19,701 nucleotides of DNA from Theodoxus fluviatilis (GCA_034096865.1 JAWQFJ010018694.1:1-19701); one strand, 5' to 3'; shown: positions 8,421-16,985, counted from the stretch's first letter. Numbers and translations: made by a program. The notes: generated by a model from the sequence alone, not told the origin.

Positions 8421-8870
8421 CCCACACAATACATTTGAGCTTTTTCAAAAAGTGATTTCGAAGACTTCTTGAACGCTCTCACATTAGGAGACCAATTCCT
8501 GCAATAAAGTGTGCTATCCTGCGCAGTAGATCCAGGGGTCCATCGCTGTGTTCATATGAAACATCTATTCAGTAAGTTCTTTAACTAAACCCGTTTCCAA
8601 AACCAGGAACTGTCTGCCTTTTCGTCCCAATCTTGATGCCGACTCCGATACTATTACAGTGATCGCTTTTGAACAATACCGGAAATTGAATTTCATGTCC
8701 ATTGCCTGGGGAACTCACCTCGGGTGTGGGCCAACTTTTTCCGGGAACTCTTCAGCAATTAGTCAAAGATAAAGGTGCTCTTTTTATATTGCGACTTTTT
8801 CACCCATTGATGGATGCTCAAACCGCACACCTTTACCTCCCGGTCATCGGGCTACCTCTTTTTATCACTC
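8421..8870. other. Stretch without recognised features
   Basis: I see no coding, RNA or mobile-element signal that I can support between the CA microsatellite and the 46-bp minisatellite. Confidence 0.4.
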
Positions 8871-9280
8871 CAACACCATCTCAACTCCCTGGGGAGCATG
8901 CAACCAGGCTGCACTCCAACACCATCTCAACTCCCTGGGGAGCATGCAACCAGGCTGCACTCCAACACCATCTCAACTCCCTGGGGAGCATGCAACCAGG
9001 CTGCACTCCAACACCATCTCAACTCCCTGGGGAGCATGCAACCAGGCTGCACTCCAACACCATCTCAACTCCCTGGGGAGCATGCAACCAGGCTGCACTC
9101 CAACACCATCTCAACTCCCTGGGGAGCATGCAACCAGGCTGCACTCCAACACCGTCTCAACTCCCTGGGGAGCATGCAACCAGGCTGCACTCCAACACCA
9201 TCTCAACTCCCTGGGGAGCATGCATCCAGGCTGCACTCCAACACCGTCTCAACTCCCTGGGGAGCATGCAACCAGGCTGC
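8871..9280. repeat. 46-bp minisatellite, about 9 copies
   Basis: The unit starts CAACACCATCTCAACTCC. Copies begin at 8871, 8917, 8963, 9009, 9055, 9101, 9147, 9193 and 9239, the last being partial. Differences are few: ACCATC becomes ACCGTC in copies 7 and 9, and CAACC becomes CATCC in copy 8. The unit has no stop in any plus-strand frame and 46 is not divisible by 3, so every frame cycles through the same 46-residue repeat. That explains the 152-193-codon ORFs here, which I do not treat as genes. The array abuts the 3' end of a SINE. Confidence 0.95.
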
Positions 9281-9486
9281 TGATGAACGCGCCAAAGTTA
9301 TCTCTCACAATCTTCCAACTCAGCCCTCACAGGTACCCGTTTTACTCATGGGCGGGGAGAGGCAACGTGAGTAATGCACCTTGCTCAAGGATGCCACTGT
9401 AGAGTCCGCGCAGCTTCGAACGCCGCATCCACTCGCCGCAAGCGACCGCAGGTCAAGCGCGCTAACCACTCGGCCGCAGAGTCCCA
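9281..9486 (-). mobile_element. tRNA-derived SINE with conserved central body
   Basis: On the minus strand the 5' part contains a pol III A box (GGCCGAGTGGTTAGCGC, about 9459-9475) and a B box (GCGTTCGAAGC, 9413-9423) at tRNA-like spacing, resembling a Ser/Leu-type tRNA head. The body continues with CCTTGAGCAAGGTGCATTAC and ...GAGTAAAACGGGTACCTG, a pattern typical of SINEs with a shared central domain. The 3' end runs into the 46-bp minisatellite. The exact family and target duplication are not determined. Neither promoter box shows an obvious disabling change. Confidence 0.7.
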
Positions 9487-9515
9487 AGTCACTGCAAATC
9501 AACCAGGAACCTTCA

Positions 9516-9603
9516 ATGGACGTTATTCACGCAGCGGCCATTTTGAAATCGAAAACGAGACTAGGTCCGCAAATTTAATGGCGTCCAGCGTCTATGGCGA
9601 AAC
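9516..9603 (+). repeat. Outer part of left arm (terminal inverted repeat)
   Basis: These 88 bp are identical to the reverse complement of 11806-11893. They start ATGGACGTTATTCACG and end with the first codons of the THAP ORF (ATG at 9594), where the nested element has inserted. Confidence 0.9.
9595..9603. repeat. Left target-site duplication of nested element
   Basis: TGGCGAAAC, repeated exactly at 10663-10671. Confidence 0.8.
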
Positions 9604-10662
9604 CATTCTGAACACAGAGATTATAGTATCTCTGACACAGGTTGGTCACGTGACTTCGGCTCCACATTCCATTGATTTTACCAATCAAAATTCAACATGA
9701 TCAAAAGACCACTGAGAGTAAAAAGAGACGATTCTATTTCTCTCCAATTATTTATCCCGATAGATAAACACAAATTTGGTGTTCTAATAAAACTAATCTA
9801 TGACATTTTCAGGAAATCATTTGAGAACTACTTTTAGCGCGAACGTCGTCAAAAGGTTGCAAACTGCCTTGAGCACGTGCGATTGTGTATCAGTAATTCA
9901 CGCAATCTTTGGACCTACTATAAATGCAGTGAAAAGAATTCCTATGGCTCCAGGCTGGTTTCGTGAATCTATGGTTATACTCTCGCAAGTAAATGCTTTC
10001 TGGCCGGAACCTGTGGTCTAACTGCCTTCACACTGTTTGACGAGCTCTACTTCGATCATTCGTGTATCGACTGATGGAGTCAGTAAGTGATTTAACCTAC
10101 ATTCCGTCTGTGTCTGTGTTGTGTTGTGTTGTGTCGAGTGGAAGTTTCTTCTGTAGGAATCCGTCCGATTCCGAAGTACGATATTATCGGATAGCTCAGA
10201 AGCAGTTTTTCTAAGTTTAACCCTTCTAAGCATACATTAAATTAATGATTCCTCATCAGCAATAGCACTCAGCGGGTTTCTGTGTGTATCGGTCCAAAAG
10301 ATTATGCAGACGGGATAGGTTGCCTTACTCGCTCAATGAAGTATAACTATTGCTGTTGTATTCAAATTCCTTATACTTAGTAGAGTTCACAATATTACAC
10401 TCTTGTGATTCGAATTTTACCGCATACAAGTTTTACATTTATGGGAAATCGATGTTTAGAAAATGAAGTGACGAAAAACATGGCTGCCAGTATCGAGTGT
10501 ATCACAACAAGCGGAGGAATACACTCACGATGTGATATGCCATTCAGCGTGGCTGAGACTTTGTGTTCAGAACGGTGGTATGCATGTTATGGAAGAATTA
10601 AGGCTATCACGTGACCAACCTGTTGCTGAGACTATATTCACTAGTCTCAGCCACGCTGAATG
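9604..10662. mobile_element. Nested non-autonomous DNA element, 1059 bp, 9-bp target duplication
   Basis: Its ends are CATTC...GAATG. Flanks 9595-9603 and 10663-10671 are both TGGCGAAAC, a 9-bp direct duplication. The right arm of the host element shows the intact pre-insertion sequence, which confirms a clean insertion. Both ends share one design: a subterminal hairpin (CAGAGAT/ATCTCTG at 9615-9634; CTGAGACTA/TAGTCTCAG at 10626-10650), then a 17-bp inverted repeat ACAGGTTGGTCACGTGA (9637-9653 and 10607-10623). A 9-bp duplication fits Mutator-like or Merlin-like elements, but the termini are not decisive. Internal ORFs (69-73 codons) show no recognised domain. A (TTGTG)n microsatellite lies at about 10114-10132. 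Confidence 0.75.
10541..10662. repeat. 20-bp perfect inverted repeat at right end of nested element
   Basis: CATTCAGCGTGGCTGAGACT at 10541-10560 is the exact reverse complement of 10643-10662. The right terminus is thus duplicated in inverted orientation within 122 bp. The adjacent 10561-10575 also resembles the inverted left terminus (shared TGTGTTCAGAA). Confidence 0.85.
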
Positions 10663-10671
10663 TGGCGAAAC
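10663..10671. repeat. Right target-site duplication of nested element
   Basis: TGGCGAAAC, identical to 9595-9603. The THAP frame of the left arm resumes directly after it. Confidence 0.8.
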
Positions 10672-11052
10672 TGAAGGCTTCATCATCACATAGACACTGC
10701 TGTGTTCCTTATTGCGAGAACGATGATCGATATGACGAGAACTCCAGACTGTCCTTTTTCAAATTCCTCACAGACAAGAAACAGAAGAAACTATGAATCT
10801 GGAAGATTCGGCGTGATCCTGGCAAAAAATTCAAGGCAACAAGAGCTTAGATTTAGGTCTTGTAAAAGCAAAAAAAAAGTTAAATCATCTAACCAGAACA
10901 TTCAAGATCCTCATAAAAACACCATATTTGTCATATCTTTTCATCAACTCAACTACACTTCTTACGAAATAAAGTCATTTCTACAACTTGAGATACGAAT
11001 AAAAGCGACAAGGCTTCAGATAGTGCCTCACGAGGAGCGCACATGTTTGTGA
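10672..11052 (+). pseudogene. THAP-domain gene fragment, left arm (broken)
   Basis: This continues the frame begun at ATG 9594 after a 1.07-kb interruption. It encodes the first zinc-binding half of a THAP domain (HCCVPYC, then the SFFKF segment), but the Trp codon of the conserved LWI motif is TGA at about 10797-10799 where the right arm has TGG. Both the nested insertion and this stop inactivate the copy. As in the other arm, the second Cys/His pair of THAP is missing, because a shared TAG follows the KATRA residues. The remainder to 11052 is non-coding sequence shared with the right arm. Confidence 0.7.
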
Positions 11053-11425
11053 GGTCCGCGCGTCAGCTATAAATAGAAGTGCGCGAAGCTTGGATTTGTA
11101 AAATGTATTTCACGACCTATTGACGCAATCAACATACAGCTTTGATAAATTAAGACAGCCCATGGTTATATTAGCGTTATAAATTAACATATAGGCTTAC
11201 TGACCTTATTTCAAGAAACACCATTCACAACGATCAACACTACGAACCAAGCAGACGAACACGATCGAACCGTAGCCACTACGCCAGCAGACGATCGAGA
11301 TAACTAAATGTTTCATGTAAAACTCGAATGAGTTGTATTATAATCTTAGCAGAGGGGTAAAACATCAACTGGTATCGGATAAGATCACTCGTAGTGTAAT
11401 ACTGTAATGAAGGTCACGTTTTACA
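11053..11425. other. Unique spacer of fold-back element
   Basis: This 373-bp spacer has no match in the arms. It begins with a GCGCG-containing segment around TATAAATAG (11068-11076), a good TATA box in isolation. No ORF of note follows. Confidence 0.5.
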
Positions 11426-11893
11426 TCACAAACATGTGCGCTCCTCGTGAGGCACTATCTGAAACCTTGTCGCTTTTATTCGTCTCAAGTTGTAGAAATG
11501 ACTTTATTTCGTAAGAAGTGTAGTTGAGTTGATGAAAAGATATGACAAATATGGTGTTTTTATGAGGATCTTGAATGTTCTGGTTAGATGATTTAACTGT
11601 TTATTTTGCTTTTACAAGACCTAAATCTAAGCTCTTGTTGCCTTGAATTTTTTGCCAGGATCACGCCGAATCTTCCAGATCCATAGTTTCTTCTGCTTCT
11701 TGTATGTGGGGAATTTGAAAAAGGACAGTCTGGAGTTCTCGTCATATCGATCATCGTTCTCGCAATAAGGAACACAGCAGTGTATATGTGATGATGAAGC
11801 CTTCGGTTTCGCCATAGACGCTGGACGCCATTAAATTTGCGGACCTAGTCTCGTTTTCGATTTCAAAATGGCCGCTGCGTGAATAACGTCCAT
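11426..11893 (-). repeat. Right arm of fold-back element (intact)
   Basis: This is the uninterrupted copy of the arm. It shows the sequence TATGGCGAAACCGAAGG at the point where the left arm carries the nested element, and so serves as an internal empty site. Confidence 0.85.
11627..11815 (-). pseudogene. Truncated THAP-domain ORF, right arm
   Basis: The ORF has 62 codons, starting MAKPKASSS. It shows the THAP hallmarks in order: first Cys pair in HCCVPYC (residues 12-18), the SFFKFP segment (residues 31-36), the LWI helix (about residues 44-46) and the IRRDPGKKF loop (about 49-57). A complete THAP domain (~80-90 residues) would continue to a C-x2-H pair, but a stop follows KATRA. Because the other arm has the same stop, truncation came before the arm duplication or reflects an exon end with an unrecognised junction. 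As read, it cannot complete its zinc site. THAP domains normally bind the ends of their own transposon. Confidence 0.65.
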
Positions 11894-11894
11894 G

Positions 11895-11957
11895 GGGCGT
11901 TTCAGGTAGACACCGTGGCCCTGGTCTCATAGCTGAGGGAGAAACTGAAAAACGCCC
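11895..11957. repeat. Imperfect inverted repeat beside the fold-back element
   Basis: GGGCGTTTCAG (11895-11905) pairs with CTGAAAAACGCCC (11945-11957) apart from two extra A. The word TGAAAAACGCCC recurs at about 18947-18958. Confidence 0.5.
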
Positions 11958-12020
11958 GGGCTAGGAGACAGCCCTATTTACTCTGTTTGGAAAGTAGAAC
12001 ACGTAGAAGTCGCTCTGTTC

Positions 12021-12312
12021 TCGTACTGTACCACTCAATGTGCAATGGAAAGTCGTACTGCACCACTCAATGTGCAATGGAAAGTCGTACTGTACCACTC
12101 AATGTACAATGGAAAGTCGTACTGCACCACTCAATGTACAATGGAAAGTCGTACTGTACCACTCAATGTGCAGTGGAAACTCGTACTGTACTGTACCACT
12201 CAATGTGCAAGGGAAAGTCGTGCTGTACCACTCAATGTGCAATGGAAAGTCGTACTGTACCACTCAATGTGCAATGGAAAGTCGTACTGTGTCACTCAAT
12301 GTACAATGGAAA
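12021..12312. repeat. 32-bp minisatellite, about 9 copies
   Basis: The unit is TCGTACTGTACCACTCAATG followed by TGCAATGGAAAG. Copies vary at ACTGTA/ACTGCA and GTGCAA/GTACAA. One copy near 12181 carries a 5-bp internal duplication (ACTGT). ORFs of 108-149 codons in three frames are artefacts of a nearly stop-free unit. Confidence 0.95.
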
Positions 12313-12540
12313 AGATGTGTGGAACGGTGCGTGGTCAAAAATCTTTGTTACGTTGTTACGGAAAGCACTGATCGCTTGTACGGCACGATGCTTACTTATT
12401 TTTTACTCAAATGCTAATGGACTGACCAATGACTAATTTTTGCCAGTCAGACAGACAGACAGGCGCACACACTTAGACACTCAAGCGAGCATGCATTTCC
12501 ACACATATATATATATTCGTACGCTCGCTCACATCCTCGA

Positions 12541-12561
12541 ACACATACACGCACGCACCGT

Positions 12562-12595
<34 letters not shown>

Positions 12596-12604
12596 ACACA
12601 CACG

Positions 12605-12651
<47 letters not shown>
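12541..12651. repeat. (CA)n microsatellite, left part
   Basis: CA repeats with ACGC interruptions stop abruptly at 12651, where TGTAATGGGG begins. The repeat continues at 13751-13768 after a 1.1-kb insertion. A short (TA)n run lies at about 12506-12515. Confidence 0.9.
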
Positions 12652-12653
<2 letters not shown>

Positions 12654-12884
12654 TAATGGGGAACGTTGTTTCCCAGGTATCTTACTTGAGATGGACTTGG
12701 TTTCCTTGCTTGTTGGTAATCCCAAGGCTATGTGGGATTTGCAATGTGAGGGTGGAGTGAGTAGGAATTGAGTTCTGACCCGCGGGTGGTGAGCGATGTT
12801 TGCTCTGGGGTCTGACTAGTAGTGAGTTCGTGAGTTAATTATGAGATGATAGCTATGTTAGCGAGGGAAAGAGTCAGCCGTTAG

Positions 12885-13180
12885 TCTGCCCACTGGAAGG
12901 AGAGAGGAGAGGTCAGCCTGCCTACGGTGAAGTAAGGAGAGAAGAGAAGAAGAGATTAGTCTGCCGACAGTCTGTCTACGGAGAGGGGAGGAGACAAGAA
13001 GAGGTCAGTCTGCCTATTGAAAGTCTGCCTACTGAGAGGAGAGGAGAGGGCAGCGTTGGTGAAGTCTGCCTAGAGTCTGCCTACTGAGAAGAGAGGGGAG
13101 AGGTCGGTCAGCCGTCGGTCAGCCGTCAGTCTGTCGTCAGTCTGCCGTCAGTCCGAGTATGGAGAAGAGAGAAGACCGAG
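12885..13180. repeat. Degenerate tandem array inside the LTR-like unit
   Basis: AGTCTGCC-(T)ACTGAGAGGAGAGG-like units recur irregularly and are followed by short GTCGGTCAGCC/GTCAGTCTGCC units around 13105-13153. Confidence 0.7.
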
Positions 13181-13296
13181 CGCGGTCCGCCTGCTGAGAG
13201 ACGAAGAAGAAGACAAAGAGAAGAGAGAATCAGACGAAGTGAAGAAGACGAAGACGAAGAGAAGAGAGAGCAGACGAAGAGCAGAGAGAGAGAAGA

Positions 13297-13300
<4 letters not shown>

Positions 13301-13351
<51 letters not shown>
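13301..13351. repeat. (GA)n microsatellite
   Basis: About 25 uninterrupted GA units within a purine-rich stretch that begins near 13200. Confidence 0.95.
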
Positions 13352-13352
<1 letters not shown>

Positions 13353-13769
13353 CAGAGCGCGGGCAGAGGTGGAAGGTTGGTGCAACCCCTTTTATTCGGG
13401 TCGATAGTTTGTACTTGTCAAGGGCTGACCTGCGTATTTTATGTTTATATTAGTAGAAGGCTGACCGATACTATTTTATGTTTATACTAGAAGGATAACC
13501 AATATTTTACTTTTGCTGCTGTTTTATTTTTATTTTCCCCTTGGGAGTGAAATAGCGGAAGAAATAGGTGTACATTTCATGAGATTGAGGTTATCGAGGA
13601 TGTTGTGGTTGAACCAGATAACCGAGTAACATTCTTTTTACTTTTATTTTTTCTTTTCTACCCCTGTTACGGGCATATTTTTGTGATTGGTCATAAAGAC
13701 ATGTTCTTAATCCTGAGACCGTGCTGTTTCGTTTATGGATCCCCGTAACACAGACGCACACACACACTG

Positions 13770-14797
13770 AAATGTAAGAAAATTAGTATTTTACTCATAC
13801 ATTTAACACAAAGACGCTACAATACTATTTTAAACTGCCGACGGATGATTTATTGTGAACCTTCAAGCCGTCATAACACAGTTTGGACAGTAAATTTATC
13901 ACAGGAGGAGCAGAATTTCCTAACTGATTAGCTGTCAGTGCTGTATGTACGTCACTTTAAGCCTCTCCTAAACGCAGCTACAACGCTGCATGGAGGCTGA
14001 AAGCCTCAGCTTGACACTTCTGCAACCTGGGCTTCGAAACTCGCATCCTGTCTGTTCATCATTTCTCACTTCCGGGGAGTGTGGCGTGTCGGGATTTTTT
14101 GTTCCTCTCCAAGCGGAAGAAAGGCTGTGCGGCTCATTGCGAACACTTCCGCCTCGTCCGTTTTTCCCGCCACTTTTCTCCCACTCTCACCCAGCCTTCG
14201 CGTCACTCTTGACGAGAGAGCCTCCGATTTCTCTGAACCCGAAAACTAATTAGGAATCACCGTGGGTGCTGAACCGAAAACATATCATCGCCACCTTCCA
14301 ATTCGTGGGTGAGAGAGAGAGAGGTTTTCCTCACTGAAATGTTTGCCCCTGCAGCATATGGGAAATACATGTACAGGAGGTGTTGGTGTCAAGTGCAAGA
14401 TCGAGTTTAAAAAAAAAGAATTGCTCTATGCAGGACACCAGGCTGCGAAAAAGATTGAAAAGATCTCGCGTCACCTTCAGCCTCCATCCACTCGTCTTCG
14501 CTTCTTCGTCTCGTCTGCGCCGGAAACAGGTCTCGTCGAGAATGATGCCTTTTCCAGTCTGGCTGGTGACAGGCGGAAGAGGAGGCAGCAGTTATGATTA
14601 GTTTCAAATGAGACTGAATCCCCAACGCTCAAGTGTGTCGACCGAGGCGAAATGTGCGGGACAAAGGCTAGGCACATGCAGTGTGGAACACTTTCTGTGC
14701 ATGACTCTACTGTGGGAACGGCCAAGGTCTCGCGGTTGTGCACGCTGTTGTTTGGTTGTCATCTTCATACCACACGGCTGCAATTGGTAAAGCGTAG
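13770..14797. other. Non-coding stretch with a CpG/E2F-like patch
   Basis: Around 14060-14180 there are ETS-like (CTTCCGG) words and an exact E2F-type TTTCCCGCC (14163-14171), so a promoter is possible. ORFs of 72-88 codons on both strands show no recognised domain or clear splice-bounded exon. Confidence 0.3.
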
Positions 14798-14932
14798 ATG
14801 GGGAGGATTTGGGAAGTGCAGAGAGTGAATGAAGAGTTCGAGCAGCAGCAGCAACAGCAGCAGCAGCAACAGCAGCAGCAGCGGCAACAGCAACAGCGGC
14901 AACAGCAGAACAAGTATGACCATGAGGTGTAG
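14798..14932 (+). CDS. Short ORF with polyglutamine tract (doubtful)
   Basis: An ATG opens 44 codons beginning MGRIWEVQRVNEEFE. They run into about 25 CAG/CAA codons with two CGG, and end NKYDHEV and a stop. CAA interruptions keep Gln, as in selected polyQ tracts, and the CGG codons change only one base. The tract may equally be a plain CAG microsatellite (14841-14910) in non-coding DNA. No promoter, splice signal or domain supports a gene. Confidence 0.2.
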   Translation: MGRIWEVQRVNEEFEQQQQQQQQQQQQQRQQQQRQQQNKYDHEV

Positions 14933-15579
14933 AACTTGTTGTGTGTGCTCACATTTAAAGCCATCAAAGGAAATGTAATGCATTTGTAACGAACTTGGTT
15001 TTTAAAACATTCCAGGAGCACGCAACATTGCAATTACGGGGTATTCTTTTAATGAATTATCTTTCTTTGGTTTCTGCATCTATCAACGTTACTACATATG
15101 TATACGAAAGTACTGTCTGTCATCAGCCCAACGTCCCCACACTTTAGTGGAAGCCGTTTTGCAGTAACAGATGCCCTTCGAACCTTAGGCAATGATGATC
15201 CTATCGATTTTTCAGCGATGAACTTTTTTTTCTAGATTAGACCATTCAGTCTTTGTGCATGTGATTCCCACTGTCCCGGGTTAATTTTGACATTTATTCA
15301 AATGCAACGTAACAATCCAAGTGAACTGGTCAACGTGATGTCATCATGATGGCGCCCAGGTAGATCCTATGGGGAGACTGAGTACCGATTAGAAATAATG
15401 ATCCAGCGCAACAGTGCGGCCGTGTCCAACATGTGCTATTATTTCCCATGTCATGTAGTGGTTCTAATATATTATCAGTTAAATGCATCACGAAATGATA
15501 AGTTATGACAAAAAAAGTTTTCCGTGACAGAAACAGGAGAAAAACCAAATACGTAGAAGAATGAAGTCGTAAAATGTCT
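14933..15579. other. AT-rich stretch without recognised gene
   Basis: The 153-codon minus-strand ORF overlapping 15330-15791 lacks an ATG at its assumed start and has no domain-like features. I see no other supportable feature. Confidence 0.35.
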
Positions 15580-15723
15580 TCAAACCACGCCACCAGTCTT
15601 TTTGTAGCAAGACAGAGTGTTGCCAAGGAGAGAACCCACAGCGGTTGCCCCAGGGCCAGTGTAGATTGCATCCAGCTGAACACGGGAGCGGAAGTCAGCC
15701 ATGCTGCCCGCGCAGCCCGACAT
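15580..15723 (-). CDS. 47-codon minus-strand ORF / possible first exon
   Basis: The minus-strand ATG (15723-15721) begins MSGCAGSMADFRSRVQLD and runs 47 codons to TGA. It is preceded within 130 bp by a dense promoter-like set of sites (see 15724-15845). A second in-frame Met is at residue 8. The C-terminal half (GSLLGNTLSCYKK) is mildly hydrophobic. A weak possible donor (ACTG|GTGGCG) lies near its end. The family is unknown; it could be the first exon of a longer gene or a chance ORF. Confidence 0.3.
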   Translation of the reverse strand: MSGCAGSMADFRSRVQLDAIYTGPGATAVGSLLGNTLSCYKKTGGVV

Positions 15724-15845
15724 TTCAAACACAGGTGGCGCGCCGCGAAAGGCTTCCGGTTGGTCTCGCCGGAATAGAACAGGGAGAGCAAAGATCGCAG
15801 TCACGTGATCCGTCCCAGCATTCCCCTGTGCCCACGTGGTTTTCC
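15724..15845 (-). promoter_or_regulatory. CpG-rich promoter-like cluster
   Basis: On the minus strand: CCACGTGG (15831-15838), GGGAATGCTGGGA (ZNF143-like fragment), ATCACGTGAC (15800-15809), ACCGGAAGC (ETS site) and a GCGCCACCT core matching CTCF (about 15733-15741), then the ATG at 15723. CpG is dense here but scarce on both sides. A bidirectional promoter is possible. Confidence 0.45.
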
Positions 15846-16530
15846 GTCAAAGCTCTTGAAAATTGAACTTGCCTCGGGACACTTTCCTTGCAGGGAGCAT
15901 CGTGTGGTGATTCACTGAGACGAGCAATGTGCTGGGAAGGGGTGTACTAGGGGTGTGTGCACATGCACGTGTGGCTCTGATCAGCGTGTACTGAGTTGCT
16001 CGTGTGCATATTTTGTCGTGCATTGACTGGCTTTATTTTGCATCACCCCAACCTCACCCCTCTTTTTAATACCCCCAAAAGGTGAAAAGTACAGGGAGAC
16101 CTGTAGTCCTAATAAGTGATTTCGCGTAATCAGCTAAATTTGCAACAACCAATCGTAAGAAAGAAAGGATTTTGATAATATTTCTTTTTTCTGAGTTTGA
16201 TGTCTCTACATTATTGTGCATGTTTTTCATGCATAAACTCTGAATGTATTTTGAAACAATTAATGATGCACAGCTGTAGTATTATCAGCAGGAAAATAAC
16301 AACTTTCAGAGGTATTTTAATCAGAATTAAGGTGAAAAGATCATACATTTTTCAAATTTTGTTTGAAAAATATACTTAGGTGGCTTACTTTTGATTTACT
16401 TGGTGACAGAACATCTTCTGATTGATATGATAATGCATAAGATTAACAATTCTATATTAGGACATTAGCCACATTTCTACATGGACACTTACATACGTAG
16501 ACACATGGCATCTTTTCCTCGTCTGGAATA
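15846..16530. other. AT-rich stretch without recognised features
   Basis: I see no exon, repeat or RNA gene that I can support here. Confidence 0.4.
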
Positions 16531-16985
16531 AGTTTTCTTCTATTCTTGTCTCTGTTGCGACTTCTTTTCTTCCATTTTTGTCTCTGGTGCGCCTTGTCTC
16601 CTCCATCAAGTCCTCTCAATGCGGGAGTTCTCCTAGCTTGCGCCGGGAAGTCGAAGTCCAGAAAACTGGCAGTCGTTTTCCAAAAGCTTTATTCACGCAC
16701 TGGTCAATACACGTCGACACAATCAGTAATCAGCATTAGCATAATAACTCTATTTTCAGGCTCGATCCCATGAGATCACACTTGCTGTTATCCACACTCT
16801 CACCTGTCTTTCGTCGCGTTCCCTCTCATACGCCCGCACTCACGCCTTATATACTTTTTGTTCAGGCTCCAGAATCTTCCCACATCAACCAGAATTCCCT
16901 CGACCATCTCGCCACGCATTGCAGCAAAGTTAGTTTATCACATGGAACGTCGAACAGGCCTCACAAAAGGCCTCAAACGTCGTAA

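Larger units (their letters stand above)
9516..11893. mobile_element. Fold-back (long inverted repeat) THAP-domain DNA element with nested insertion
   Basis: The two ends are inverted copies of one ~469-bp sequence. The left arm is 9516-9603 plus 10672-11052, interrupted by a nested element; the right arm is 11426-11893. They enclose a unique 373-bp spacer (11053-11425). The outer 88 bp of the arms are identical; the inner ~380 bp differ by about eight substitutions and two or three small indels, so the structure is young or recently homogenised. Each arm carries the 5' end of a THAP-type gene pointing inwards. THAP domains occur in P-element-like transposases among others. No target-site duplication is visible at 9515/11894, so the whole may be a rearranged head-to-head product rather than a canonical insertion. 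No transposase catalytic region is present. Confidence 0.75.
12652..13750. mobile_element. Solo-LTR-like insertion, 1099 bp
   Basis: The unit begins TGTAATGGGG and ends CCCCGTAACA, imperfect inverted ends (8 of 10) with the TG...CA termini of LTR retrotransposons. It interrupts a CA microsatellite, with flanks CACAC and CAGAC as a possible mutated 5-bp target duplication. No primer-binding site, polypurine tract or retroviral-type ORF lies beside it, so a solo LTR from recombination is the simplest reading. Internally it has a degenerate GTCTGCC/GAGAGGAG tandem array (about 12885-13180) and a (GA)n run (13301-13351). A second possible left end, TGTTACGGGC at 13665, would define an 86-bp unit instead. 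Confidence 0.5.

Noticed and set aside
8702..9402. Three overlapping ORFs of 152-193 codons with a repeated LNSLGSMQPGC-type peptide
   Set aside because: They are all readings of the same 46-bp stop-free minisatellite in three frames. No start, promoter or splice signal singles one out.
11987..12436. Three ORFs of 108-149 codons containing MESRTVPLNVQWK-like repeats
   Set aside because: Frames of the 32-bp minisatellite.
14026..14050. B-box-like GCTTCGAAACTCGC suggesting a tRNA gene or SINE
   Set aside because: No A box at the right distance on either strand and no cloverleaf.
15330..15791. 153-codon minus-strand ORF
   Set aside because: Its start is not ATG, half of it lies in AT-rich non-coding-like DNA, and it overlaps the better-placed 47-codon ORF in another frame.
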